From a bacterium (lineage in GTDB: Bacteria > Zhuqueibacterota > QNDG01 > JAFGCO01), in NCBI GenBank assembly GCA_016932575.1, contig JAFGCO010000065.1, positions 1 to 64,000 on the forward strand: DNA of 64,000 nt. Reading direction: 5' to 3'. This document shows positions 25,644 through 36,116 of this stretch, piece by piece. Both the position numbers and the translations under genes were made by a program. Position 1 is the stretch's first letter. Each line of letters starts with the position of its first letter. Below the pieces are notes generated by a model, which saw only the letters and a program-made list of their open reading frames with translations, was not told where the DNA came from and made no database searches.

Positions 25644-28600
25644 CTATTTTAAAAGAATCATCTTTCGTGTCGCTACTTTTCCTGCGGCTTTCAACTTATA
25701 TATATAAACTCCAGAAGCCAGCTTCATGCCCTGGTCATTCGTTCCATCCCATATCACCTCGTGGTGACCGGTTCCACAATCGTTTTGAGCGATCTTTTTC
25801 ACCTGCTGCCCCAATGCATTGAAAATGATGATTTCCACGTCTGATTTTCGAGGCAGACTGTAATAAATCTTAGTCGCGGGATTAAATGGATTGGGCGAAT
25901 TGGGATAAAGCTTAAATACGGCCGGTTCCAGTGAAATGCCATCACGATGCTGCTGAACAAAGGCTTCATTTCCGGCAATAATTTTAAAGGAACGCCTGGT
26001 GCTTTTCTTTTTGGTATTAATTGTGTAAATCTTTTTCATCTGGAGATCCGCAGCCACTTCATTTTCGGGATCAATTAAATAAGCCTGCCAGTTGTCCGGC
26101 ATGGCCTGGATGAATTGCCAGGAAATCTGATACTTATGATTTTTTGACGGACAGTCCACATCAATATTCCAGACATGCCCCTCTGAATTGCTTTTACGAA
26201 TATCAGCCATATATTTTCCCGGCTGATATTCCCATTCTGAATGATCAAAATAAAGCGATGTGCATTCAAAAAAGGAAGGCGGTGGTTCCGGTCGATCATA
26301 AGGATCGTACATGATATGGGCTTTCGGCCGCATTCCGGCATAATTATAGACATCGCGGCCGTAGTCATCAGATGCAGAAAATTGAATGAGCCAGGCATTT
26401 TCTTCCAGATTTTCCAATAACCGGTATTCAGAAACCTTCGATTTGCTCAGGGAGGATTCACGAGGCTGAATGTAGAGATATTCAGATTCATCCCCGGAAT
26501 GATATACCCAGTATCCTACCCATGGCTCCAGAACCTGAATATCAGGTTCATAACCGTCTTGTCCCCATTCATAAGGCGGTGTAATAGTGCTGGAAGAGAC
26601 AGCACAATCCGACCATTTTACATTAAAATTATAGGGATTGCCGATCATATTCCAACCTGGTGCCAGCTCTTTTTCAAAACTGTTTGCTGTAGAAACAGTC
26701 TTGCCGGGGCGGAGCTGGAAGTTCCGTTCAATATTACTGACAAGCCAGTATGCCCGTCCGGGAGGCAATGAGAAAAATACCGCATTGTCGTCAATAATCT
26801 GATTACCTTCGCCTCTTTTGGCATATTCAATATAATCATCATGAAAAGGATCCAAAGCATACAGGGGGCTTTTTGTGGGATCCCACCAGAATAGGCGCCA
26901 TTGAAACGGATCATACTCAGAAATAGACACATCCACAAATACAGTATCCGGATCGTAGGTATCCAGTGAAAACGGAACAGAAAACATAGCAGCAAGCTGA
27001 TATTTTCCCAGTTCATTTCTCTGTGCCGCGTAATGCATTTGCGTGATCATAGTCTCAAATCGGATCTGCATAGAAAGCGGATTGTGCACTGCATCCACAA
27101 CCGGATATGTATATGTCCGTTGCGTTTGCGATACCATATGGATATAGTATTCGAGGCCGCGTAATGTCACACTGTCCGCAGGAATATTGGCCTTAAAAAC
27201 AATATCACTTTCAGGAAAAGCAGATATCGAATGGTATTCTTCCATACCCGCCTGCCTGTAAAATATCTTTACTGATGACGGATTGACTTCATAAGGCACT
27301 TCGATGGCTATAGTGACCGGATCTCCCGCTTTTGGATGGGCTGGTGTCGGAGTGAGTATTTTTATCCCTGCATCATGAGGCATATTAAAACTCCAGACTT
27401 CACGATCAATGTTTGAAAATCGGAATTCATCCAGATATCCCTGAAAATATCCGGAATAGCCTCCGGTTTTTCTCTCTGCTGCGCCAAGGAGCAGCGGCCG
27501 GACTGCATCTGCTTTTGGCTGGCCAATATCCCACTGTTTATTCCAAATTTCGATCCAATCAATATACATGCTTCCGGAACGGGTATGTGAATCATATACA
27601 AAAGCCATATGGTGCCAGGCATTATCATTGACACGGGGGCCTGCGCCATCGAAGCCATTGACAATTAAATGCCCGGTACTTCCAATCTTTATAACGAAAT
27701 CACCCTGCATCAAAGAATCCTGATATCCCTTGCCTATTAAAACCTGTGAAACCGTATCGGTCCTGAAATAGCACTCTAAAGTAATACTTTCCCTGCTCAA
27801 ATCATTCTGAAAAATATCCTTCCCGGGAATTTCAATGCGATCATTGTATCCGTCAAACCGGACACCGGCTGTATAAAATCCCTTATTGGGTTCGATCCGT
27901 GCGCCATTCCACAGAAACCCCTGAAATTTATTATCTGAGTAATCAAGCACTGTATCACCTCGAGATTCATTAAAATGATAAAGCGCCAATGTATACCGAT
28001 CGGATGTATATTCTGCTGCACCCGGATTCTTGTAACCATATCCTTCTAAAGACAGGTTCACAGTGGGTGAATTCTCTGCATTACTGTGCAATGTAAACTG
28101 ATATTGGTAATTAATCGCTTCAAGTACCGGTTTAAATGAAATTGGCAGATACATGGAATCAAGACGATCCACTGAGAATGACTTTAAACTGTCCGGTATG
28201 CTGAAAATAGTATCCGCTCCTGTAACATGATGTATTTTCAGCGACTGATCCCCAAGATTCTTGATCAGTACATCCAGGGTGCGTGTAAAGCCCAATTTCA
28301 CCCCTTCATAATACAACTGATAGGAGGATACGTTAATTTGAGGCGGAACCACATTCAGATCCCACGATTCCCGATTGATATTGGAAAAACGGATTTCATC
28401 CACGTACCCATAGAATTGCCGCGCATTGTCATAATCCGCTCCGAAATGGATTGTCCCGTCTCCAAGATCCAATAATTCACCCAAAAAAGCCAGGCTGTCT
28501 TGTACAATGCCGTTGATCATAAACCGCACCCAGTTGGCATCAAGAGAAACAGACACGTGATACCATTGATTGACATCGATCTCATCCAAAGCATACCCGT

Positions 28601-31600
28601 GCAGGCTGAAACCATCGTTTTGCTGATTCCAGATTCGAGCCATAATTTCAGGGCTTTCACCGCTGGTAAAAAGAATTTCATACTGTTTCACGCCATCGGT
28701 TTCCTGCTGTACAAGAATGCCCCCATTGTCAGGTTTCACTGAAAGATTAAACCAGGTTTCAACAGTAAAATAAGAACCGACCTTTCCCGTAACTGCGGTT
28801 CCGGGAATCTCAAGAGAACCTCCGTAAAATCGAAGTCCCTTCCCAAATCGGCCGGTATCCGACAGTGCAACATTGCCAACCAGCTTGCCATGAATGCCAT
28901 TTCCCGACGAATCCGCCAGAGTCTCCCCGTCCTCTCCAATTTCATCCAGATGGAAAAGTGCGAGAGTAAACTCATCTGAAGAATACGCATCCTGGCTGAT
29001 CTCCGGAATGCCTTCGCCATATAGATTGACATTCCTTTGCGGCCAAAAAGGATCGTTTGTAAAAAATGTGATTTTCCCTGAGTGTTCACCCAGATCATGA
29101 GCCGTATATGTAATCCGCATCCTCCGGCTCTCTCCGGGAGCCAGTTGAAATCCGGACAGGTCCGTTTTAAAATAGTCATCCAGATCGATCGCCACCGTAT
29201 CAACCACCAGTGTATCGATACCCAGATCATTGTTCACAGTTAATTCGAGAACCCGGCTCGATCCCAGATATACTTCCCCAAAATTTAATTTGGAGGAGGA
29301 TACGGTGATCCTTGCCATATCCACATTAAATTCCCAGGTTTGCCTGCCAATGCCGGAAATTCGGACTTCGTCAATATTGCCATAAAATGCATTGTTGGTT
29401 ATCCAGCTCCCTCCAACCAGCAATGAAAGCGTATCCATAATGGCATGGGTTTGTTCATTCGCAATGGTACCGACGAATCCGGCTTGATCAATTTGGTTTC
29501 CGTTGATATAAAGAAACAGGCTGTCCACACGCTGAACCAGTGCCACATGATACCATTGATTGATTTGAATCGGACCCAAGTCTGCGCTATTCACTTCAAA
29601 AAAATCCTGGGATCCATTGTATATTCGTCCAATCAGTCTTCCACCATTGTCTATATACAGATCAAACTGATTGGCTGACGCACTTCCCCGGCGCATTAAA
29701 ACACTCTGCGTAAATGGAAATTGATCCATCCTGAACCAGCTTTCAACAGTAAATCCGCCCCACTTTGATTCTAATACATCATCCGTCTCCGGACGAACAA
29801 CCATCCGTTCATCATCCGCTTTAAATTTAAGAGAGTACCCTTCTCCAAATTTCTTCTGATCACCGTCATAACTCACCCCTCCCTGAAACGCACCGTCCAT
29901 TCCCTGACCGGAACTATCGGAAGCTCCAGAAAGTAAATAGTCGTCGAAATGATATAATCCCAACGTAAAATGATCTGTCTCATACCGGCCTGCTTTAAAA
30001 CTGCTGACAGCTCTTCCTTTAATCGGTACGTTAAATGTAGGATAGGTCGGATCTGAATTGACAATGGTAATGATATGTGAATCTGCATGATCCGATTCCT
30101 GCTGTGGTGAATAAGTAATCCAAAAAGTAGTAGACGTATTGGGAGATAAGGATATGGGGTAACTGGCATCAATATTCACTGAACTGTAATTGGAATATAT
30201 ATTTTGCACAGTAAGCAACTGTGAGCCACGGTTTCGGATAGTGACAGGTACTGTGCGGCTCTTCCCAAACAATACATTACCAAATTCGATTGTCGAAGGC
30301 TGGAGTGATATTCTCGCACGGTTTACATGAAATTCCCACGGCTGCCGGTCAATGATTGAAAGACGAATTTCATCAATCAGGCCGTTAAATGGCAAATATC
30401 CTGTCGAAGTTGCACCGATGGCCATGGGTTCTGAGTTTTGCAAACGCAATTGCCCGGATACATATGTCGCTGATACTTTATCACCATTTAAATACAGACG
30501 CAGACTGTCTGTGTCCCAGGTCAAAGCCGCATGATACCATTGACCGACATTCAGGATGGACATCGAACCGGACGTCACTTGATGTACTGTGCCATTTTCA
30601 TCCCAGACACTTCCTATCAATCCTTTTTCGTTTTGATTGTCCAATGCCAGTTCGACCTGGCGGCTGGTGTCATTGCCGCGGCGCAGCAGGATGGCATATG
30701 TCTCAGGTTTTTGTGCGATATTAAACCAGGCTTCAATCGTGAAAGGAGTATCATAAAAATTCAGCGCACTGTGATACGGAATGTATATATAATCCGATTC
30801 CCCATCCAGATCAAGCGCTTTATTCAATCCGGTACGTGAATCCGCCTGATCAGGAGCTCCTTCGACAAGGGCATCTTTTTCATAAAGCGATGCATCCTCA
30901 ACCGATGTAGACACATCACCGTCATCCATATGATAAAGACCGACTGTAAATTCATCCCGCTCATAAGGTCCCTCACTCACCGGCATGGAAATGCGTCCCT
31001 GCAATGTTATCTCAACCGTTGATTCATCGGGATCATTTGTGTATATATACGCCTTATCCACCTGGGTCGGATCAGCAATATCGGCTGTTGGAGAAAAACG
31101 AACCACAATCTGATGTGTATCTTCGCGGGCAACAGAAAAGGCGGTTTGACTAAAGGAAAACAGCGGGTTCAGCCACTGGATATTCTCAATCCGAAGCTGA
31201 GTGCTCCCCTGATTAATAAATCTTAATATTCTCGGTCTGGATTCTCCCGGCGGAACCGGTCCGAACTCCAAAGGGCTGGAAGGAGTAATTGAAATATCCG
31301 GCTGAACGGCACTGCTGAATACATAGAGCCCGTCATTTCCGTCCGCCATGACAACATACCCCTTATAAGGAGTAATGTCAAGAGCCAGAGGCGTCTCCTG
31401 GGTTTCATAATAACCTGTCTTTAAAAACACACCCGGCGTCGAAAAATCATATACAAGCAAGCCAAATTCTGCATCTGTAAGATAAATTGTTTTCTCTTTA
31501 ACATAAATATCTGTGATCATACCGCCGGTAGCCACCCGGTTGACACTGTTGGTTTGTATATTCCATATAAGAAATCCGTATCTGCCATTAGCAACAAACA

Positions 31601-33209
31601 CTGTATCGCCGACAATATCCAGGCTGAAGGCTTCGATGTTATCCGTTAATGAATTGATCTGAACAGGGGGGCCCGGCAGATCGATAATATTATACACATA
31701 CACACCGCTGGAATCTGCCAAAAAGGCTCGATTGTCATGAACGATAATTTTCCTGGCAGATCCCGGTGTATTAATTTCATGCTTTTTTGTAAAATTAAAA
31801 CCACTGTGCTCAATGACCATCATTCCAAGACCGCCGTAGGCCAGGAGTGCATAACTGCTGCCGTCTTCATTATAAATGGCCGCATCGTAACATGTATCGG
31901 TTTCGGAATTCCAGTATTGACCATACGATTCTGGAGAAGCAGGATTATCCATATACACAACATGCAGACCTTTCGATCCGTCCGCCAGGAATGCGAAACC
32001 GTCCTGAACCTGAACGCTTCTGACTTCACCGGGTGTATTGTATTCACTCAACAGTTCCAAATGATCGAGAGTCTCTTCGTCATAATTCAGGTCAAATATT
32101 TTAAGTCCGGCATGCCCTGCTGCCACGTAAGCATAATGCTCATCCGTATCAACGTCATAAGCCAGATCAGAACTGGGCAGGATGCTCTCTATACTGATTT
32201 GGGAACCTTCCTGGACATCAGCCAGAACCAATCCGTTAGGACCGTCACATACATAAGCCGTATCTCCTTCCACCCAAATACGGTTCGAGATACCGTCAGT
32301 ATCCAGGGGCGGAAATGGCAGAATTTGATTTTCAACAGTGACGGGATTCGAAACATCAATCGGTCCCCACACTCCATCATGTCCGCATACAATATATATA
32401 TCACTTCCGGAATGACGCATATCAATCACATTCAGGGGTTGCGAATAATACCATCGGCCTTCTTCTTTTAAGTCCGAAGGATCCTGAATATCAATGATTC
32501 TTAATCCTCCCCACCCTGTTGCCGCATAGGCCATGCCGCCGATTGCAATCACATTCTGTGCCTTTGGTTCTGGCAATTGATAGCCGCTGAAAACAGAAGC
32601 AAAATCCAGTGAATCGAGCAAAACCGGGGTTTCTTTGACTTTTGTGCTAATCATAAACAGGCCGGATATGTCGGCAGCGACCAGTGCGAGCGTATCACGG
32701 ACCACCCAGACATCACGGGCAGGCCTGCTGGTCGCATATCTTCCCTGAATATAAGGATCATATATATTATTGACATTGATAATCAACATTCCCTGGGAGC
32801 CCGCAGCCACATATGCATGTTTGTAATTTTGACTCACGCCGGAAGCATATCCCCAGGTTCCAATTTCACGAATACGGGTCAGCGTCTTGTTTATTGTATC
32901 CATCTGTACGATCTGAAGACCGGCATGACCGCAGGCTACATAAATATCCTGTAAATTGGAAACCACCCAAATATCCTGTACAGCAGCTGGTAAAAGCAAT
33001 TCCTTATAAAACTTCATTTCATGATTATCATGTTTATCCAGATATACCTGCAGATAGGCACCGTTGCCAACAAATGTAAAATCACCGCGCCGGAAAATGG
33101 CCTCACACCGGCCTTCAGCCCATCGGGCTTCACGTTCCACATTATCTTGACCCAATGCCCATTGAACACACAATGACAGGCTTATAAGTACGAAGATTTT
33201 TTTAAGCAT
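25644..33209 (-). CDS. Giant LVIVD-propeller/LamG surface protein (cassette 2)
   Basis: The protein has about 2521 residues. After a signal peptide (ends ALGQ) comes a long run of LVIVD-type propeller blades (about 25-640; for example YVAAGHAGLKIFDL, FVANGRYGFLIWNI). Then there are four modules, each a 'choice-of-anchor D' Ig-like domain (about 100 residues, LxFGxVxxGxSR) plus a LamG/concanavalin A-like domain (about 210 residues, with FTIEAWF, NQWYHVAL, LYLNG and a closing GxIDEIRLS...RQPWEFN). Module starts are near 640, 965, 1300 and 1625. An Ig-like domain (about 1950-2045), a conserved block with WNMIGNPYNFNV and EPWVGYWVY, and a C-terminal sorting-type domain (about 2430 to end, YPNSPNPFNP ... 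ASGVYIYKL ... RKMILLK) finish it. The ATG at 33209 follows GAGGAG. Export probably uses a type IX-like or related route, which is inference. Confidence 0.85.
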   Translation of the reverse strand: MLKKIFVLISLSLCVQWALGQDNVEREARWAEGRCEAIFRRGDFTFVGNGAYLQVYLDKHDNHEMKFYKELLLPAAVQDIWVVSNLQDIYVACGHAGLQIVQMDTINKTLTRIREIGTWGYASGVSQNYKHAYVAAGSQGMLIINVNNIYDPYIQGRYATSRPARDVWVVRDTLALVAADISGLFMISTKVKETPVLLDSLDFASVFSGYQLPEPKAQNVIAIGGMAYAATGWGGLRIIDIQDPSDLKEEGRWYYSQPLNVIDMRHSGSDIYIVCGHDGVWGPIDVSNPVTVENQILPFPPLDTDGISNRIWVEGDTAYVCDGPNGLVLADVQEGSQISIESILPSSDLAYDVDTDEHYAYVAAGHAGLKIFDLNYDEETLDHLELLSEYNTPGEVRSVQVQDGFAFLADGSKGLHVVYMDNPASPESYGQYWNSETDTCYDAAIYNEDGSSYALLAYGGLGMMVIEHSGFNFTKKHEINTPGSARKIIVHDNRAFLADSSGVYVYNIIDLPGPPVQINSLTDNIEAFSLDIVGDTVFVANGRYGFLIWNIQTNSVNRVATGGMITDIYVKEKTIYLTDAEFGLLVYDFSTPGVFLKTGYYETQETPLALDITPYKGYVVMADGNDGLYVFSSAVQPDISITPSSPLEFGPVPPGESRPRILRFINQGSTQLRIENIQWLNPLFSFSQTAFSVAREDTHQIVVRFSPTADIADPTQVDKAYIYTNDPDESTVEITLQGRISMPVSEGPYERDEFTVGLYHMDDGDVSTSVEDASLYEKDALVEGAPDQADSRTGLNKALDLDGESDYIYIPYHSALNFYDTPFTIEAWFNIAQKPETYAILLRRGNDTSRQVELALDNQNEKGLIGSVWDENGTVHQVTSGSMSILNVGQWYHAALTWDTDSLRLYLNGDKVSATYVSGQLRLQNSEPMAIGATSTGYLPFNGLIDEIRLSIIDRQPWEFHVNRARISLQPSTIEFGNVLFGKSRTVPVTIRNRGSQLLTVQNIYSNYSSVNIDASYPISLSPNTSTTFWITYSPQQESDHADSHIITIVNSDPTYPTFNVPIKGRAVSSFKAGRYETDHFTLGLYHFDDYLLSGASDSSGQGMDGAFQGGVSYDGDQKKFGEGYSLKFKADDERMVVRPETDDVLESKWGGFTVESWFRMDQFPFTQSVLMRRGSASANQFDLYIDNGGRLIGRIYNGSQDFFEVNSADLGPIQINQWYHVALVQRVDSLFLYINGNQIDQAGFVGTIANEQTHAIMDTLSLLVGGSWITNNAFYGNIDEVRISGIGRQTWEFNVDMARITVSSSKLNFGEVYLGSSRVLELTVNNDLGIDTLVVDTVAIDLDDYFKTDLSGFQLAPGESRRMRITYTAHDLGEHSGKITFFTNDPFWPQRNVNLYGEGIPEISQDAYSSDEFTLALFHLDEIGEDGETLADSSGNGIHGKLVGNVALSDTGRFGKGLRFYGGSLEIPGTAVTGKVGSYFTVETWFNLSVKPDNGGILVQQETDGVKQYEILFTSGESPEIMARIWNQQNDGFSLHGYALDEIDVNQWYHVSVSLDANWVRFMINGIVQDSLAFLGELLDLGDGTIHFGADYDNARQFYGYVDEIRFSNINRESWDLNVVPPQINVSSYQLYYEGVKLGFTRTLDVLIKNLGDQSLKIHHVTGADTIFSIPDSLKSFSVDRLDSMYLPISFKPVLEAINYQYQFTLHSNAENSPTVNLSLEGYGYKNPGAAEYTSDRYTLALYHFNESRGDTVLDYSDNKFQGFLWNGARIEPNKGFYTAGVRFDGYNDRIEIPGKDIFQNDLSRESITLECYFRTDTVSQVLIGKGYQDSLMQGDFVIKIGSTGHLIVNGFDGAGPRVNDNAWHHMAFVYDSHTRSGSMYIDWIEIWNKQWDIGQPKADAVRPLLLGAAERKTGGYSGYFQGYLDEFRFSNIDREVWSFNMPHDAGIKILTPTPAHPKAGDPVTIAIEVPYEVNPSSVKIFYRQAGMEEYHSISAFPESDIVFKANIPADSVTLRGLEYYIHMVSQTQRTYTYPVVDAVHNPLSMQIRFETMITQMHYAAQRNELGKYQLAAMFSVPFSLDTYDPDTVFVDVSISEYDPFQWRLFWWDPTKSPLYALDPFHDDYIEYAKRGEGNQIIDDNAVFFSLPPGRAYWLVSNIERNFQLRPGKTVSTANSFEKELAPGWNMIGNPYNFNVKWSDCAVSSSTITPPYEWGQDGYEPDIQVLEPWVGYWVYHSGDESEYLYIQPRESSLSKSKVSEYRLLENLEENAWLIQFSASDDYGRDVYNYAGMRPKAHIMYDPYDRPEPPPSFFECTSLYFDHSEWEYQPGKYMADIRKSNSEGHVWNIDVDCPSKNHKYQISWQFIQAMPDNWQAYLIDPENEVAADLQMKKIYTINTKKKSTRRSFKIIAGNEAFVQQHRDGISLEPAVFKLYPNSPNPFNPATKIYYSLPRKSDVEIIIFNALGQQVKKIAQNDCGTGHHEVIWDGTNDQGMKLASGVYIYKLKAAGKVATRKMILLK

Positions 33210-33254
33210 AGGTTGTGTTCTCCTCAAAATTCAAAACCATTATCCCGCCTATAA

Positions 33255-34628
33255 TCATTGTTCCGGTGGGCTCGGGGGTTCGGATAACATGTAAGGAATG
33301 ATGGGAGCAGATGAAAAACTGGCTTCAACAAAAGGATTCCGAGAGTTCTGGCCGGGTAGTATCTGATTATTTTGCTGAACGCCCAACCATTGCAAACGGT
33401 TGTACGGGCTGACCAGGTCTGGTGGAGGCATAAAAACCAGTCGCGCTCTTCCCTTGGCTGTCGTTTCAACCATATGACGCACCTCGTAACTGACACGCAT
33501 CTGATTATAATTGTGTGTGACTTCCCAAATATCCGGATTCACCATATAATCCCGTGCAGCAACAAAATCACCGTCATATTTTATTGCCCGATGAAAATAA
33601 TTCTGGGCCAGTCTAAAACTGCTTTGATCCATCGCATCAAGGCCCTGGCAGTAGCTTAGAAACGCCGCTATATCCTCAGTGGGTATCTCTAAAAGTTCAT
33701 TCCGCTCCTGATCTGTAATAAATATTCCAAAAAAATCAGAAATTCGCAGAGCCAATTCTTTCTCAATCTTGAAAAATCTCGCAATATTACCATCAAAATT
33801 CATGGTGGAGGCGATTGTATTGTTATCAGCCGCAACAATTTCAGCATCCAGTGTCATCTTTAAATTATCTGTGATCAGGTATGATCCCCGAATGAGATAC
33901 CGAACACCTAAGAGACGTGCAACTCTCTGCTGAACCTCCGGTTCACGAACGCTCATCGGATCAAGTCCCAACTCAGTCATCAAACTGTTGAGCAATGATC
34001 GATCAACCACAGTCAGATTCGATATGCATGAAAGATCCCGGACCAACAGATCAGCCAGACCTTTTTGCAATGGCGCCCACTCCGGATCATCACTCAGATT
34101 CAGAAAATAAGTTACAGCAACGCTGCTCTCAGGAAATTCATCAAATCGCCTGATATCTTCGCTTTCCATTGCTTTCTGCAATTCCCGGCGCACATGAACC
34201 TGTTTGATCCAATCGAGGCGTCCAAACATAAAGTAACGATAAGGATCATTTTCATTCAATGACGGGTAACTTTTATACGTGGCGATGGCAAGATCTTCCT
34301 GTCCCAAGGCCTCCTGACACATGGCTAGAAAAAATGCGGCTTTTCCATGTGCTGGATCCTTTTCCAAAACAGTTTTAAAAATCTTTGCAGCCGAGTTGTA
34401 ACTCTGCTTATGCCAGTAGGCCACTCCAATACCGGTCACTGCCTCCCGATCGTACATGATAAACCGTTTTCCGTCACGAATACGAGGCTGCAGCATTTTC
34501 AGATAATTCCGAATGGCCTGGTCATATTCTTTCTGGTCCAGAGCCTCTTCTGCTGCCTGGTATCTTGAAGTGGCGCATCCTGCCCATAAAAGGCAGAATA
34601 TCAGGATGCTTGCAAGTTTCCATTTCAT
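33255..34628 (-). CDS. TPR/CsgG-like lipoprotein (cassette 2)
   Basis: This 457-residue protein has a lipoprotein signal (lipobox WAGC, Cys near 18). An N-terminal TPR region (about 20-130, with AAEEALDQKEYDQAIRNYLK and YNSAAKIFKTVLEKDPAHGKA) is followed by a CsgG/FlgO-like alpha/beta domain (about 165-300: VAVTYFLNLSDDPEW, LADLLVRDLS, LTVVDRSLLNSLMTELGL, LGVRYLIRGSY). A TPR-like pair (SYCQGLDAMDQSSFRLAQNYFHRAI) and a Pro-rich tail come last. CsgG forms the outer-membrane export pore of curli; most CsgG-like proteins of this shape have unknown roles. It is a paralogue of 42540-43982 and lies 27-45 bp upstream of the giant gene it precedes, so it may help assemble or export it. Confidence 0.8.
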   Translation of the reverse strand: MKWKLASILIFCLLWAGCATSRYQAAEEALDQKEYDQAIRNYLKMLQPRIRDGKRFIMYDREAVTGIGVAYWHKQSYNSAAKIFKTVLEKDPAHGKAAFFLAMCQEALGQEDLAIATYKSYPSLNENDPYRYFMFGRLDWIKQVHVRRELQKAMESEDIRRFDEFPESSVAVTYFLNLSDDPEWAPLQKGLADLLVRDLSCISNLTVVDRSLLNSLMTELGLDPMSVREPEVQQRVARLLGVRYLIRGSYLITDNLKMTLDAEIVAADNNTIASTMNFDGNIARFFKIEKELALRISDFFGIFITDQERNELLEIPTEDIAAFLSYCQGLDAMDQSSFRLAQNYFHRAIKYDGDFVAARDYMVNPDIWEVTHNYNQMRVSYEVRHMVETTAKGRARLVFMPPPDLVSPYNRLQWLGVQQNNQILPGQNSRNPFVEASFSSAPIIPYMLSEPPSPPEQ

Positions 34629-34642
34629 AAAAACCTCTGCAT

Positions 34643-35743
34643 TTAGATTCTAAACTTCAAACTTGCCAAAATATCGATTCCTTCCACATCAATTTCCTTA
34701 AATGCCTTGATGCTGCCCATCAAATATTTCACATTGATTTTTCCTGTAACCGTCGGGCTGAATTGCTGCTGAGCTCCCATGCCAAAGCCGTAAATTGAAG
34801 CACTTCCGAACCCGTCTTCATTTTCGCCATAAAACCGGCCGTCCCACAACACTGAAAGCCCACCCCTGGGCCATTGTTTAAACTGCCATAATCCATCGGT
34901 CTCAAATTGGTCGCCGATCGTTTTTTTCGAAATTTTGGTCTGATTGGGAACAAACAGATCGTTTTTTCCCCTTTGGCGGAATCGCAGGGCGCCATAAATA
35001 AATCCGGATGTCATTTTGTAGGCAATTGATGTATTTATCAGAATTTTGTCTCCTGCATCTATAAAATCCTCACCCCCCAATTGATCGGCACTGTATATGG
35101 AGTAAACAATATCAGTGCTCCATTTTCCCTGTTTTCCGAGAGGCACACTGATTCCGGCAACCACATTGAATTCATCTCCGGGATCATACTCCTGATCAAT
35201 ATATTTCACCCATTGATAAGGGGACTTGATCATATAATTGAGCCCCAATCCGATTATCGAGCCTCCCTCCATGGGAAACGCCATTCCCCCGCCAGCTTTA
35301 AAGATCAATCCCTGACCATAGGAAGGCAGTCGGAATTTAAGAGCATTCTCACTCAATCCCTGCACCAAACCGAATTCTTCAGCACTCAGTTCTGTTTTAC
35401 CTGTGGGCAGGCCGATCCCGATATTGAACATAAAGCGTTCGTTTGCTGCAACATAGGTCGTTCGAATCCAGGTGTCTGACAGTCCGGAAATTGTGCTGTC
35501 TTTGTATGAAGCGGTTGCCGGTGAATTTGAAATGTTTAAATACCAGTTGGGCGAAATCGGATAAAAGCAGACAATCGGTGCGACTGTCTGACGCAGCGGA
35601 TCATCCATATATTCATTTGTCCACTGTTGATAAGACAAACCGGTCGAGACAAATCCGCCGCTCTTCGGAGGAATCAACCCTTCTATTCCCAGAAGATAAG
35701 CCGGAATCAATATTAATAAAAATCCTTCTTTAAATTTATTCAT
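34643..35743 (-). CDS. Outer-membrane beta-barrel protein (cassette 1)
   Basis: The protein has about 366 residues: signal peptide (MNKFKEGFLLILIPAYLLG), then beta-strand-rich sequence ending VEGIDILASLKFRI. The motifs GIGLPTGKTELS, YGQGLIFKAGGG, EYDPGDEFNVV and WDGRFYGENEDG are shared with the barrel at 24452-25600. The ATG at 35743 follows AAAGGA. It is the third gene of the first cassette and is followed after 14 bp by the lipoprotein that opens the second cassette. Function is inferred only from the barrel character and its conserved place. Confidence 0.75.
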   Translation of the reverse strand: MNKFKEGFLLILIPAYLLGIEGLIPPKSGGFVSTGLSYQQWTNEYMDDPLRQTVAPIVCFYPISPNWYLNISNSPATASYKDSTISGLSDTWIRTTYVAANERFMFNIGIGLPTGKTELSAEEFGLVQGLSENALKFRLPSYGQGLIFKAGGGMAFPMEGGSIIGLGLNYMIKSPYQWVKYIDQEYDPGDEFNVVAGISVPLGKQGKWSTDIVYSIYSADQLGGEDFIDAGDKILINTSIAYKMTSGFIYGALRFRQRGKNDLFVPNQTKISKKTIGDQFETDGLWQFKQWPRGGLSVLWDGRFYGENEDGFGSASIYGFGMGAQQQFSPTVTGKINVKYLMGSIKAFKEIDVEGIDILASLKFRI

Positions 35744-35772
35744 AATGAGTCCTTTACAGTATGAACCAATCA

Positions 35773-36048
35773 TTACCCATATTTTTCTGGATAAAGAAGG
35801 GAATCAGTCAATATAAATATAGGTAAAATAGCAAATGACAAAACAACAATTCCAAATAAAGACCAAATTCTAAAATCCAATGCACAAAAGCCATTCATGA
35901 AATCGATGATAACGCTTGAAAACAAAACAAGAAGCCAAATATGAATGATCGGGCAATCTGATATCACCAAAACGCAAATAAAATTTTGTTTGTCATTTGG
36001 ATTTTTGTATTTATCTGTCATTTGGATTTTGTTTTTTTTATTTTTCAT
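35773..36048 (-). repeat. Repeat-derived spacer with a probably spurious 91-codon ORF
   Basis: The spacer between the first giant gene and its barrel contains the direct repeat TGTCATTTGGATTTT at 35991-36005 and 36016-36030. It also holds related 'CAAATGACA'/'GAATTTGGTCTTTATTTGGA'-like text that I know as a low-complexity dispersed intergenic repeat in many environmental genomes. An ORF fills it (hydrophobic C-terminal half, two possible membrane helices), but its protein sequence is simply a reading of the repeat, and I see no Shine-Dalgarno. I treat it as non-coding, with a small chance that it is a real membrane peptide. Confidence 0.6.
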
Positions 36049-36116
36049 ATAATATTGTTATTTTTCCCCGTCTGTCCAGTGATAAATTAAAGACATAGCT
36101 AAACGAGTGACAGGGA

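Noticed and set aside
28700-31000. Possible CRISPR or DNA tandem repeat array suggested by recurring motifs
   Set aside because: The periodicity is of protein domains (LamG and anchor-D, about 970 bp) inside one frame, with diverged DNA, no short identical repeats and no spacers.
31737-32471. 244-codon plus-strand ORF
   Set aside because: Lies wholly antisense to the propeller of the giant surface protein, no Shine-Dalgarno, no recognisable domain.
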